Positions 51,776 to 62,400 of a stretch of DNA of 64,000 nucleotides are shown here, one piece after another. A model generated the notes under the pieces. The model worked only from the letters and a program-made list of their open reading frames with translations. It had not been told where the DNA came from and searched no databases. The translations under genes and the position numbers were made by a program. Position 1 is the stretch's first letter. Each line of letters opens with the position of its first letter. Origin of the DNA: Maribellus sp. YY47 (GTDB lineage Bacteria > Bacteroidota > Bacteroidia > Bacteroidales > Prolixibacteraceae); assembly GCF_023111095.1 (NCBI RefSeq), contig NZ_JALGYW010000001.1, forward strand, positions 214,879 through 278,878, in the 5' to 3' direction.

Positions 51776-54700
51776 CTAATCTTTTTTTATAATTTTCATA
51801 TTATGGATTCGGTCATTGTTGGCAATTCTTATCATATAAATCCCCTGCGGATAGGTTGAAAGATTAACTCTTGTGTCGGATGAACTAATCTGTCCCTGAG
51901 CTAACAGCTTACCGCCTATGTCGTAGATGGAATAAATATCGTTGAATCCTATTTCATCTATTTTAATGTTGACGTAATCTGTGGTAGGATTCGGGTATAC
52001 TTTTAACTGGTTTTGAATCACATCTCCCATTGGCGATGGTGGAGTAGCCGCTTGTGGCAATGCTTCGTTAATGGTGATAGTGTAGTCTTCAGCCTCTCCG
52101 GAGAAGCCAGTTTCACATGGACTTACCGGAGCGCCGCCTACTTTCATAACCACTCTCATTCGCGTGGTGCCTGCTGCATCTGAAGGAATGGAGATCGTCC
52201 CGCTAACCATTCCTTTTTTATTGCTGATATCGAGCACCATTTCATTGGAATCATCAAAATCGCCATCGTTGTTATAGTCTATCCATACTTTCCAGTAATT
52301 ACGAGTAGCGTTTGAGTATGGATAAAATTCTGCGATGTAATTTTCACCGGCAGTAATATTATCCATTTTTGATGCTGACAGCTGATAACTTTCGGCACCT
52401 GATTCTATGTCGGATCCTGCAAATACAATTCTTCTGATATAGTTAAGTGTACTACTTACATCTTGGGGTGAACAATAGTCTGGAATTGCGTTATCGTTCT
52501 GGGCATAAACCGTAATGTTCATGCTTTTCTGCGATGTTCCCGCGTTATTTGATGCAGTTAAGGTAACGATATATTCGCCTGGAATATTATAGGTAACAAT
52601 TGGATTATTGGCAGTACTCGTGCCGGGGTTGATGCCGTAAAAATTCCACAGTAAACTGGTTGGATTGTACAGCGAAGTATTGGTAAACTGCACCGTTTCG
52701 CCCACTGCAACACTTGTACTGTTTGCTGTAAAGTCAGCAACCGGAGCCGGTTCAAATATTTTTACCGTATAATCTTCAATTTCTCCGGTGAGTTCATTAC
52801 ATGCTGAAGGTGCTGTTGGACTCATTGCCACCCTCATTCGTGTAGTGATGTTTATTCCTGCCTGAATGAAAATTGTTGCAGTAATTGCTGATCTCGATTT
52901 TGCTGAACTGAAAACCTTTTCGGAGTCAGAGAAAGTCATATCCTGATTGAAATCGATCCAGACTGCCCAATACTCAAATTTGCTTCGTGAGCTAAATCCG
53001 GGAGTAAGTGTTATGGTCTGGTTTGATCCACTTTCCAGGTCAAATCCAAATGATGTAAAGTCTGCATAACCGTTTGATCCGGATGTATTGGACTGTTCGT
53101 CAATTTTAACGCCGGCGATCCATTCTTCATTCGCATTTACTGTGGGAATACAATAGGATGAAATATATTCTTCGACCTGGATGTAACCGACAATTGTTTT
53201 TGTATCGGAACCGCCAGCGTTTGACGTGACTAGTGTTACGCTGTATACGCCCGGTGTAGTATAAGTAACAGAAGGATTTTGTTGGGTTGAAGTCCCCGGG
53301 GTTCCTCCTTCGAAACTCCAGCTCCAGGAGGTCGGTTCATTCGACGATAAATCAGAAAAAATTATTGTCTCGCCCTCTGTTATTGAAGTGTTTTCTACCG
53401 AGAATTCAGCCAGCGGAGCAACAACGGGTTTGGTTACTTCAATGTAGTTATAAACTGATTTTGTATCAGAACCGTCAGCATTAGTTGCTGTTAACGTTAC
53501 GTTATACGTTCCTGCAGAACTATAGGTAACCATTGGGTTTTGTTGTGTTGAAGTCGCCGGAGTCCCTCCTTCGAAAGTCCAGTTCCAGCTAACAGGATTG
53601 TTACTTGTTAAATCCGTAAAGGTCACAGTTTCATCAGTCGTTACCGATGTTTTGTTTGCCGAAAAATCAGCCACAGGTAAAACAAGTGGTTTTGTTACCT
53701 GAATGTAGCTATCCACGGTTTTAGTGTCAGAACCAAAGTTATTTGCAGCGACTAGGGTAACTTTATAAGTTCCTGCAGCGCTATAGGTAATGGTTGGATT
53801 TTGTGCTGTTGACGTGCCTGGATTTCCGCCTTCGAACGTCCAGTTCCACGAGGTTGGTTCATTTGCTGATAAATCAGAAAAGGCTACGGTTTCTCCTTGC
53901 GTAATGCTGGTCATGTTTGCCGTGAAATTAGCTGCCGGAGCAACACCAGCTTCATTTACCTGAATATAATTATCTACTGTTTTTGTATTGGACCCATCTT
54001 TATTTTTAGCAACCAGTGTTACATTGTAATTACCGGCAGCGGCATAGGTAACAGAAGGATTTTGGAGAGTAGAAGTAGCCGGATTACCACCTTTAAAAGT
54101 CCAGCTCCACGAGTCTGCGTCAGATGACAGGTCGGTAAAGTTTACGGTTTCTTCAACGTCTGCCGATCTTTTATCTGCCGAAAAATCAGCGATCGGAAGA
54201 ATAACCGGTTCTGTTACCACAATGTAATTATCAATGGTTTTTGTGTCCGAACCATCGGTATTACTTGCGGTTAGCGTTACTTTATAGGTTCCTGCAGTAC
54301 TATAGGTAATACTTGGGTTTTGTGCTGATGATGTTGCCGGATTACCACCTTCAAATGTCCAGCTCCACGAGTTGCCGTTGGAAGACAGATTTGTAAAGAT
54401 CACGCTTTCGTTTGTTGTCACCGAAGTAGTGTTAGCCGAAAAGTCAGCAATCGGAAGAATAATCGGTTTTGTTACCACAATGTAATTATCAATGGTTTTT
54501 GTGTCCGAACCATCGGTATTACTTGCGGTTAGCGTTACTTTAAAGGTTCCTGCAGCACTATAGGAAATAATTGGGTTTTGCGCTGATGATGTTGCCGGAT
54601 TACCACCTTCAAATGTCCAGTTCCACGAGTTGGTGTTGGAAGACAGATCTGTAAAATTGACACTTTGGTTTGTTGTCACCGAAGTAGTGTTAGCCTTAAA

Positions 54701-57517
54701 ATCAGCGATCGGAAGAATAACCGGCTTGCTTACCTCAATATAGTTATCTAGTACCTGAGTATTCGATCCCGCCTCATTTGTAACCGTTAATGTTACGGAA
54801 TAAGTGTTGGCAGTGTAATAGGTAACCGTTGGGTTTTGCGCGGTAGATGTAGCCGGATCGCCTCCTTCAAAAATCCATTCCCATGAGGTCGGCTCGTTCG
54901 ACGACAGGTCGGTGAAGGTAACGGATTCTCCTTCAACAAGCGATCTGGGATTGGCCGAAAAGTTAGCCACCGGAGCAACAATCGGTTCTGTTACTTCGAT
55001 ATAATTATCAATGGCTTTGGTATTCGATCCGTCGGCATTGGTTGCTGTCAGCGTTACTTTATAGCTTCCTGCAGAACCATAAGTAACGGTTGGATTTTGA
55101 GCCGTTGATGTGGCCGGAGTTCCGCCCTCAAATGTCCAGTACCAGGAAGTTGGTGTGTTGGTTGACAAATCAGTAAAAGAGACGGTTTCATCGGTTGTAA
55201 CCAAGGTTTTATTTGTGGAGAAGTTCGCTACCGGAGAATTGCCGGTAGGTGTGCCGATTTGTATGGTATAATCTTCAACTTCTCCTTCTGTAAATATTTC
55301 ACATGCGCTTGCACTTGCGTTACGTTTCATTGAGACCCGCATGCCTGTTTTAATGTTTAAATTAGAAGGTATAGTTGTTGTTTTTGAAACCGGATAACTG
55401 GTGATACTACTCGTATAAACGAGTTCTCCTGTGTCATCGAAGTCGAGGTCTCCGTTATAATCAATCCAAATCTTCCATTGTTCAAGATATGTCCTTCCGG
55501 AGAAACCCGGCGTTAAAGTAAATGTTACAACCGATCCAGGATCAACATTGTATGTAAAGTTCGTTAGATCCTGATAACCTGCTGTTCCTGAAGAACCTGA
55601 AGTATAAATCTGTGAACCGAGCTGTACGGATTCAATCCATTGGGCTGATGCATCTCCATGTGATTTGCAATAATCCGGAATGTATTTCTCTACCACAATA
55701 TAACCGGCAACGGTCTTTACGTCTGATTTTTCCTTATTGTAAACGGTTAAGGTTACATCATATATTCCGGGAGTTTCGTATAGCACGGATGGGCTGCTGG
55801 AGGTTGATGTGGCAGGAGTTCCTCCCTCAAAAGTCCATTCTCTGGCTAAGGCGTTTGAAGATACATCTTTAAATTGAACAGACTCACCTTCGACAACTGA
55901 TGTAATATCAGCCAGGAAATTAGCTACAGGTTGCCCCCCAATTACAGTACAATGTCCATAATCATCCAGCGGGCCAAGAGTGGCATCAGAATCGTCTCCG
56001 TCTGGTTCATCTGGTCCTGTGCATGTTGCGGGTTTTGGACCCATTCCCCACCAGTAATAACCATCTCCATCTTTATCTTCACAAATTACATTATAATTTT
56101 TTACCGTACTGGTGATCGGAGTCAGTACCGCATGTGTCCAGTCAAAATTATCCATGGTGGATTCGATATAGACATAACCTGAATCTCCGAAATATGATCC
56201 CCAGCTGTTTTTGAAAATCCAGACAGTTCTTCCAATCAAGGAACTCTCGGCTGTTACAATTTCCCAACTTCGATATCCATCTAAATTCTGATAATAGAAA
56301 ATGTCACCTTCTTTTACCACCCGATAGCCAACAAGTACCATTGCATGCGCCCAATTGCGTTGTCCGGCGCTTAATGGGCCCATCTTTATCAACATGTCTT
56401 TTAATACATCTTCATTTTTGGGATAGGCAGTGGATCCAAAATTTACTCTGCCCCCTATTTTTATCGTTTCCTGAGGATTGCTTCCTTTCTCGCTACATGC
56501 AAGTTCACTTTGAGCATAAGGGAATGTTGCCTCATCAACGATACCTTTAGTTGCAATATAATCGAGTGCATATGACGGGTACCCGCCGCCGCAATCACCT
56601 GCCCCACTGCACGAAAGAAGGTCTTGTTCTGACAGGTCGAGGTTAATTTGCTGGTTATAAAAAAGATTTACCATAGCCTCTGTAGCTCCCGTTGCTGCAA
56701 ATGCCCAACACGAACCACAAGTTCCCTGGTTAGTAACCGGAGTGATCCAGTTTTTCCCATGCCGGTCGCGCCAGTCCCATTTGTCAACATAAGGACTTTC
56801 TGTTGCGGTAGTAGCTGACTTTAAAGTGCCATCAGTTGTAGTTCCTGAATCTGTGCTGCCTGCTGTAATCACTCCGCCTGAGTAATATTCAAATCCTGCA
56901 GGGAAAGTGCTTTGTCCGTACAGCTTTTTTCTATCACCAAAACTTAACTCCGAAACACTGGTTTCTCCTGCAAGCCAGTGTTGTCCTTTCATTTTTAAGT
57001 TATTGTTGATTTTATTGATTTTGACCTTATTCTGACCTTTTTTCTTTTCCTTTTTTAGGTTTTCGATGCTAAGGCCCGGGTCAATACCCGCTGAGTAGCT
57101 TATACTTTGTAACTGCAACTGAGCATTTTTTATCTCAATTTGAATGGAGCGTGGTGAGACTCCATCCAGGATACTTGTTTCCTCACAAATATTTTCGATA
57201 GTAAAAGAAGTTGACGCGTCCAGTAAGAGATTATAACTTTCGTAAATCAAATATTCGTTATAGTTACTGTCGGTCAATATCATTCTCACCAGCGAGTTGT
57301 CGCCATTCAGCTCAATGGTAGCCGTGGCATCAAGCCCGTAAATTATCTCTCCGTTTTGTCCAAACGGAAATATTTCGGATGAGCCGGAAAAGCTTTGATT
57401 GATACTAACGGATTGAGAATTTTTTCCTTCCTTTTTGAAATTGTCGTCTGAATTTTGTCCAAACGAAGCCCAGCTGATTAATACAATCAGCAGTGCAAAA
57501 AGCCCTGATTTTTTCAT
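51776..57517 (-). CDS. Giant secreted papain-family (C1) cysteine peptidase with PKD and GEVED modules and T9SS sorting domain
   Basis: The 1913-residue protein starts with a signal peptide (GLFALLIVLISWASFG) and a propeptide-like region to about residue 245. A C1A peptidase follows. NQGTCGSCWAFAATGA has oxyanion Gln264 and nucleophile Cys270, NWAHAMVLVGY has His391, and IFKNSWGSYFGDSGYVYI has Asn437, so the catalytic set is complete. A short Asp/Gly-rich calcium-type segment (DKDGDGYYWW, DGDDSDATLG) follows. Next come PKD1, a GEVED domain (GEVEDYTIQI), PKD2-PKD9, a second GEVED (GEIEDYTVKI), PKD10 and a third GEVED (GEAEDYTITI). The end NQLKVYPNPTTDYVNIKI...GIYMIRIANNDRIHNMKIIKK is a type A T9SS signal. 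It probably acts outside the cell on proteins. Confidence 0.9.
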   Translation of the reverse strand: MKKSGLFALLIVLISWASFGQNSDDNFKKEGKNSQSVSINQSFSGSSEIFPFGQNGEIIYGLDATATIELNGDNSLVRMILTDSNYNEYLIYESYNLLLDASTSFTIENICEETSILDGVSPRSIQIEIKNAQLQLQSISYSAGIDPGLSIENLKKEKKKGQNKVKINKINNNLKMKGQHWLAGETSVSELSFGDRKKLYGQSTFPAGFEYYSGGVITAGSTDSGTTTDGTLKSATTATESPYVDKWDWRDRHGKNWITPVTNQGTCGSCWAFAATGATEAMVNLFYNQQINLDLSEQDLLSCSGAGDCGGGYPSYALDYIATKGIVDEATFPYAQSELACSEKGSNPQETIKIGGRVNFGSTAYPKNEDVLKDMLIKMGPLSAGQRNWAHAMVLVGYRVVKEGDIFYYQNLDGYRSWEIVTAESSLIGRTVWIFKNSWGSYFGDSGYVYIESTMDNFDWTHAVLTPITSTVKNYNVICEDKDGDGYYWWGMGPKPATCTGPDEPDGDDSDATLGPLDDYGHCTVIGGQPVANFLADITSVVEGESVQFKDVSSNALAREWTFEGGTPATSTSSSPSVLYETPGIYDVTLTVYNKEKSDVKTVAGYIVVEKYIPDYCKSHGDASAQWIESVQLGSQIYTSGSSGTAGYQDLTNFTYNVDPGSVVTFTLTPGFSGRTYLEQWKIWIDYNGDLDFDDTGELVYTSSITSYPVSKTTTIPSNLNIKTGMRVSMKRNASASACEIFTEGEVEDYTIQIGTPTGNSPVANFSTNKTLVTTDETVSFTDLSTNTPTSWYWTFEGGTPATSTAQNPTVTYGSAGSYKVTLTATNADGSNTKAIDNYIEVTEPIVAPVANFSANPRSLVEGESVTFTDLSSNEPTSWEWIFEGGDPATSTAQNPTVTYYTANTYSVTLTVTNEAGSNTQVLDNYIEVSKPVILPIADFKANTTSVTTNQSVNFTDLSSNTNSWNWTFEGGNPATSSAQNPIISYSAAGTFKVTLTASNTDGSDTKTIDNYIVVTKPIILPIADFSANTTSVTTNESVIFTNLSSNGNSWSWTFEGGNPATSSAQNPSITYSTAGTYKVTLTASNTDGSDTKTIDNYIVVTEPVILPIADFSADKRSADVEETVNFTDLSSDADSWSWTFKGGNPATSTLQNPSVTYAAAGNYNVTLVAKNKDGSNTKTVDNYIQVNEAGVAPAANFTANMTSITQGETVAFSDLSANEPTSWNWTFEGGNPGTSTAQNPTITYSAAGTYKVTLVAANNFGSDTKTVDSYIQVTKPLVLPVADFSANKTSVTTDETVTFTDLTSNNPVSWNWTFEGGTPATSTQQNPMVTYSSAGTYNVTLTATNADGSDTKSVYNYIEVTKPVVAPLAEFSVENTSITEGETIIFSDLSSNEPTSWSWSFEGGTPGTSTQQNPSVTYTTPGVYSVTLVTSNAGGSDTKTIVGYIQVEEYISSYCIPTVNANEEWIAGVKIDEQSNTSGSNGYADFTSFGFDLESGSNQTITLTPGFSSRSKFEYWAVWIDFNQDMTFSDSEKVFSSAKSRSAITATIFIQAGINITTRMRVAMSPTAPSACNELTGEIEDYTVKIFEPAPVADFTANSTSVAVGETVQFTNTSLYNPTSLLWNFYGINPGTSTANNPIVTYNIPGEYIVTLTASNNAGTSQKSMNITVYAQNDNAIPDYCSPQDVSSTLNYIRRIVFAGSDIESGAESYQLSASKMDNITAGENYIAEFYPYSNATRNYWKVWIDYNNDGDFDDSNEMVLDISNKKGMVSGTISIPSDAAGTTRMRVVMKVGGAPVSPCETGFSGEAEDYTITINEALPQAATPPSPMGDVIQNQLKVYPNPTTDYVNIKIDEIGFNDIYSIYDIGGKLLAQGQISSSDTRVNLSTYPQGIYMIRIANNDRIHNMKIIKKD
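53160..55240 (-). repeat. Tandem PKD modules (PKD2-PKD9) within the papain protein
   Basis: Eight PKD domains of about 83-87 codons are in tandem, each with SW-x-WTFEGG-x-PATS-x-x-QNP and TYKVTLTA-type strands. Modules 4 and 5 are nearly the same at DNA level in their first 75 bp (near 54213 and 54471, 258 bp apart), pointing to recent duplication. Outer modules are more diverged. Boundaries are approximate. Confidence 0.85.
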
Positions 57518-58556
57518 AGCATACCTTTGAAAGTGATTAAATGGTCCTGCTTTTTTTGATCTGTTTGTTGTAAAAACAAACAGTGGGTTTGTAAAACTTC
57601 AAATACCCCTAATCAAATTCCTTTCACAACTTAATAAAAATTAATACCTCAATAATTTAAATCTCTAATTAATCAAGAGTTGCATGGATAAAATAGAAAG
57701 ATCGTCCATTAGCAAATTATGATTGTTGTCTAACAGGTTTGCAGGACTAAAGTAGATGCTTGTTAATTGTAATCCAAGTGTTTTTTTAAACAGGGAGATG
57801 CCTTGTCTCGCAAAATCTTGTTTATAAGTGGGTGAAATAGCAGTGTTTGCTGCTGTTTGGATACTCAGATAAAAAATAATAAAAGCCAAAAAAAAAGTTC
57901 CATAATCAACTGATAAACAGAGCAGTGGTAAACAGAGGCTTTTTTATGTAAAGAGATTTTGTGGCACGAAATGAAGAATGCAGGATGATTGTTTGCCGGA
58001 TTCTTTTGCTCTTTGAGCAAGAGTGGAACCCAAAATCAGCGCCGCTTACTGTTTTTGATGGTGGAACTGATATCGGAAAAATACATTTGAGTTCTCTTGA
58101 GTCACAGACACAGGGATTTAATGTTGAATGAAATGGAGTTTGTCCGGTATCCCGGGTTAGATTTTCTCTTAGAATTTTAAGCTGCCCGAAATTGAACAGA
58201 TTTGTCGAAATTTGCACGTCGGATACCAAATGATTGTGTAATAAAATACCCTTATTGTGGGTGATGACATCGTTTATCCATAGCCATTTATTGACCGGAT
58301 TTACGTATTTCCCGATATTCATATCCGTAAAAATCCGTATTGAATTGCGTCGTATATTGTTGTAACTTGTCTATCCACTGAGAACGAGAATCCCTTTCTC
58401 AAGACTAACCTGTGGAGAAGCTTTTTACATGTGACTGATTTGCTGGTAAGGTAAATATTATCTTATTGGAGATACCAAAGGAAAGCATGAAAATATTGTT
58501 GTATTGAAATGAAAATTTCGATCAATGATACAATGTTCACTCTTAATTGTTTAGCC
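57518..58556. other. About 1 kb with no convincing gene between the papain protein and response regulator
   Basis: CTGTTTGTT (57561-57569) and AACAAACAG (57575-57583) form a perfect 9-bp hairpin in the leader of the papain gene, without a T tract on the correct side. Two minus-strand frames of 74 and 138 codons (57665-57889, 57906-58322) have composition unlike a real protein and no recognisable motif. A 57-codon plus-strand frame near 57956-58131 is equally unsupported. Regulatory RNA or decayed gene remnants are possible. Confidence 0.4.
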
Positions 58557-59192
58557 ATGTGTAAAGTTGCCATATTAGATAAGTTTGTTTTGTTTGCTGC
58601 AGGAATCCAGTCGATACTGGATAAATCAGAAGGGTGCGAGGTAATTGTTCAGGCTGTAGATTGCAACGATCTCTTTAAACAATTAAAAAACGGGGCGCCC
58701 GATGTAATCATATTTGACGTGATACACGGAGAGAATTCGGGGATGAAGCAGATAAAAAAAATCAGGCGGGCGTACTCCGAAATTCCCGTTTTATTGATAT
58801 TAAGTCAGAATTATTCCGATTGTTTTGAAGAATATATCAGGTTGGGCGTGAAGGGATTTGTTTTTAACGACGCGACGGGAGATGACCTGGTTAAAGCCAT
58901 TAAAAGGCTACATGCCGGTGGCGAATTTTTCAGAAAAAAGGTGTGGGATATTTTTAAGACTTCTCTTCAAAAGCGGAAATACAGCAAGAAAAAAGTAGAA
59001 AACCTTACCGAAAGGGAAGTGGCGGTACTGAAGCTGTTTTCCAGTGGATTGACATACAAGGAAATAGGGGCGAGGTTAAGTATCAGCCCGCGAACCGTTG
59101 AATCGCACAAAAGGAATATACTTTCGAAATTGAAAATTAACTCTACAGCAGATATGGTACGGTATGCATTTCACCACAATATTTTGTCATAA
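58557..59192 (+). CDS. Response regulator with LuxR-type HTH output domain
   Basis: The N-terminal receiver starts KVAILDKFVLFAAGIQSIL, continues to the probable phospho-acceptor Asp in PDVIIFDVIHGENSGM, and has GVKGFVFNDATGDDLVKAIKRLHAGGEFF with the switch region. The usual acidic pair is reduced to one Asp (LDK), and the switch Lys position is unclear, so phosphorylation may be atypical. The C-terminal GerE/LuxR HTH reads LTEREVAVLKLFSSGLTYKEIGARLSISPRTVESHKRNILSKL. The frame is open to an ATG at 58509. The start at 58557 (MCKVAILD) fits the family better. No histidine kinase is adjacent. The next gene is the PKD adhesin, a plausible target. Confidence 0.88.
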   Translation: MCKVAILDKFVLFAAGIQSILDKSEGCEVIVQAVDCNDLFKQLKNGAPDVIIFDVIHGENSGMKQIKKIRRAYSEIPVLLILSQNYSDCFEEYIRLGVKGFVFNDATGDDLVKAIKRLHAGGEFFRKKVWDIFKTSLQKRKYSKKKVENLTEREVAVLKLFSSGLTYKEIGARLSISPRTVESHKRNILSKLKINSTADMVRYAFHHNILS

Positions 59193-59431
59193 GTTCTTAA
59201 AAAATACTTTTTGGTATGATTAAAAATATGCTTCAATAAATCAGTATAAAACCCGATTGACTTCCTTTTTATGCTGCCGTAACTTTTCACTCATGAAAAC
59301 TGATAAAAATAAGGACTTAAATCTGTTCCCCTTAGATTAATTCCTAAAACCAATTTATACTTTATAGGCACTTGTTTTTTAGATGACCTGATAATGATTA
59401 GAGCACATCAGAAACTTTAAATTATCAGATT

Positions 59432-62400
59432 ATGAGAAACAATTACTTCGAACTTACGGATGACACGCGTTTGTTATTCGTCGGGCAAAAAAAGTTATGG
59501 TTCCGATATTGGCGTCATTTGCTTTTTTTGCCATTTTTTTTGGTCCTGTTTAGTTTGAATAACCCGGTTTATTCACAGCTAATAAACACAGAAACTACTG
59601 TGAGGGCCGACTTTGGTATTGATGGCGATGTCTGGGCTGATATTTTATCTTTTTATCCGACACCACCACCGATAAATCCAATAGGTACCGATGACTGGTT
59701 TTCAGCACTACCTGATGGGAATACTGCAACCGGCGCGGGGGTAATCGATATCACTTCTGCTGCTGCCGTGGCTGAAATAGCCAAAATATCCGGCGGACAG
59801 AATGTCGGTATTGAACTGCGAATGTCGGCGCCTGTTTACACGGCACCCGATGGCAACGGTACCTGGGTTGACGCTGCATATCTTCGCGACCAGAACATTG
59901 CCGGGGGAAATCAGGACATGACTGTATTCGATCAAAGTATTAACAAAAACTTTGATGACCCAAGATCCTGGGGCTTCAAAGAAGGTGATGTACCTGCGAA
60001 AACCGACATTATTGATGTTTATGGTCATATTCGCAGACTACCCCTTGCCCCACCAGCTGATGACGAGTATGCCATTTTTGGCGCCTCCACAGCCGATGCT
60101 GACGGAAGTAACCACCTTGATTTTGAATACTTCCGAAAAAGGGTAGACTTTGTCGATAACCACATTGTTTATGAGGATGAAAACGACGGAGGCGATTGCG
60201 GACACACGGCCTATAGTTTTTTTCCGGATGGAAGTGTGGAAATACATGGCGATGTGATACTTTCTGTCGATTATGTTAATGGAGGTGTAAATGCCAATAT
60301 TAGCATGTATGCGTGGATCGATAAAAGAGATTTTCCTACGGATGCTGACCTTGATGCATTCAATTTATTACCGGGGAGGCCATTCGAATTTGTAATTGCA
60401 AACGATGCGTTTTATGCATGTACCAATTCTTTCGACGACGATCCTGATGATGATAATTTTGGATATCAATTGATTCAGTTAAGGAGTGATTTGCAGGATG
60501 AAGCTGTGCACACGCAGTTAAACGATGCGGGACAGGTAGCGGCACCACCCTGGGGTACAATTAATTCAAAAGGAAATGTTGTAACTCAATATCCGACAAA
60601 TACTTTGGTTGAGTTTGCGATAAATGCAACCGCATTGGGTTTCGATACTCGGTCGGGTGCCGATCCTTGTATCTCAACTTTGGGAAGTGTGATTGTGAAA
60701 TCCCGTTCATCTGCATCTTTGCCATCATCTTTGAAAGATATGGGTGGACCATTTGACTTGGGAGATAAACCACAACTGGAAGTATTTCTTGAAGGAGGAG
60801 CAGCCTGTGAAGGTGATCCGCCAGTCGTGCTGACTGCTGACCTGGGGAATTCTCCGGCAGAAAATCCGCCGTCTGTAGATTATGAGTATACCTGGTACAA
60901 AGAAGGACCAGCAGATGTTTGGACTGTAGTTGGCACTGATTCTCCAACCTATCCCGTTCCAACAAATGTTGTTGGCGATTTTAGCTTCAAGGTAAGTGTT
61001 AAAGCGATAAATGGAGGTATAGAAGGTTGTATTAAGACTAGTGAACCTGCTATGGTTACCATTCATGCAACACCTGATTTAATGGTAAAAGATTTGGAAG
61101 CTTGTGAAGTAGGAAATACAGGTGAAGCCAGCTTTAATTTATATGATGCCGTAACCAGTGATGGAGGAGGCGTATTAAGTTATCACATGACTCAGCAGAA
61201 TGCGATCGATAGCGCAAGTGCAATTGATCCGTCCGTTGTGGTAGCTGTTGGAAGTTCTGAATATTGGATTCGCAGTTCGAATCCTGGAGACGGCGATCTT
61301 GATTGTTTCGACTATGAAATGGTTACTATAACGGTATACGACAATCCTGTAGCCGATCTGGATGCCGACGATGAATGCGAGGATGGTCAGGGCAATGCAA
61401 TTGTTGATTTTGATGCTTCAGGAAGTACAGCCGGAACCAACGGCATGCCAATCGCCACTTATGGATGGGATTGGGACAACAACGGAAGTATCGATGAAAC
61501 GACGGTAAGCGCCATGGCTTCGCACAGTTTTGCAGTAGGAACGCATACGGTAGGTGTAACTGTAACCGATGAGTTTGGCTGCTATAACAGTACCACCACT
61601 CAGTTTACAGTTTACGACAATCCGGTAGCTGATCTGGATGCTGACGATGAATGCGAGGATGGTCTGGGCAATGCAGTAGTTGATTTTGATGCTTCGGGAA
61701 GTACAGCCGGAACCAACGGCATGCCAATCGCCACTTATGGATGGGATTGGGACAACAACGGAAGTATCGATGAAACGACGGTAAGCGCAATGGCTTCGCA
61801 CAGTTTTGCAGTAGGAACGCATACGGTAGGCGTAACTGTAACCGATGAGTTTGGCTGCTATAACAGTACCACCACTCAGTTTACAGTTTACGACAATCCG
61901 GTAGCTGATCTGGATGCTGACGATGAATGCGAGGATGGTCTGGGCAATGCAGTAGTTGATTTTGATGCTTCGGGAAGTACAGCCGGAACCAACGGCATGC
62001 CAATCGCCACTTATGGATGGGATTGGGACAATAACGGCAGCATCGATGAAACGACAGCATCCGCAATGGCTTCCCACAGTTTTGCAGTAGGAACGCATAC
62101 GGTAGGCGTAACTGTAACCGATGAGTTTGGCTGCTATAACAGTACCACCACCCAGTTTACAGTATACGACAATCCTTTAGCTGATCTGGATGCTGACGAT
62201 GAATGCGAGGATGGTCTGGGCAATGCAGTAGTTGATTTTGATGCTTCAGGAAGTACTGCCGGAACCAACGGCATGCCAATCGCCACTTATGGATGGGATT
62301 GGGACAACAACGGAAGTATCGATGAAACGACCGTAAGTGCCATGGCTTCCCACAGTTTTGCAGTAGGAACGCATACGGTAGGTGTAACTGTAACCGATGA

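Noticed and set aside
57906..58322. 138-codon minus-strand ORF (and 57665-57889, 74 codons)
   Set aside because: They have few acidic residues, irregular hydropathy, no recognisable motif and no promoter, so a gene is not supported.
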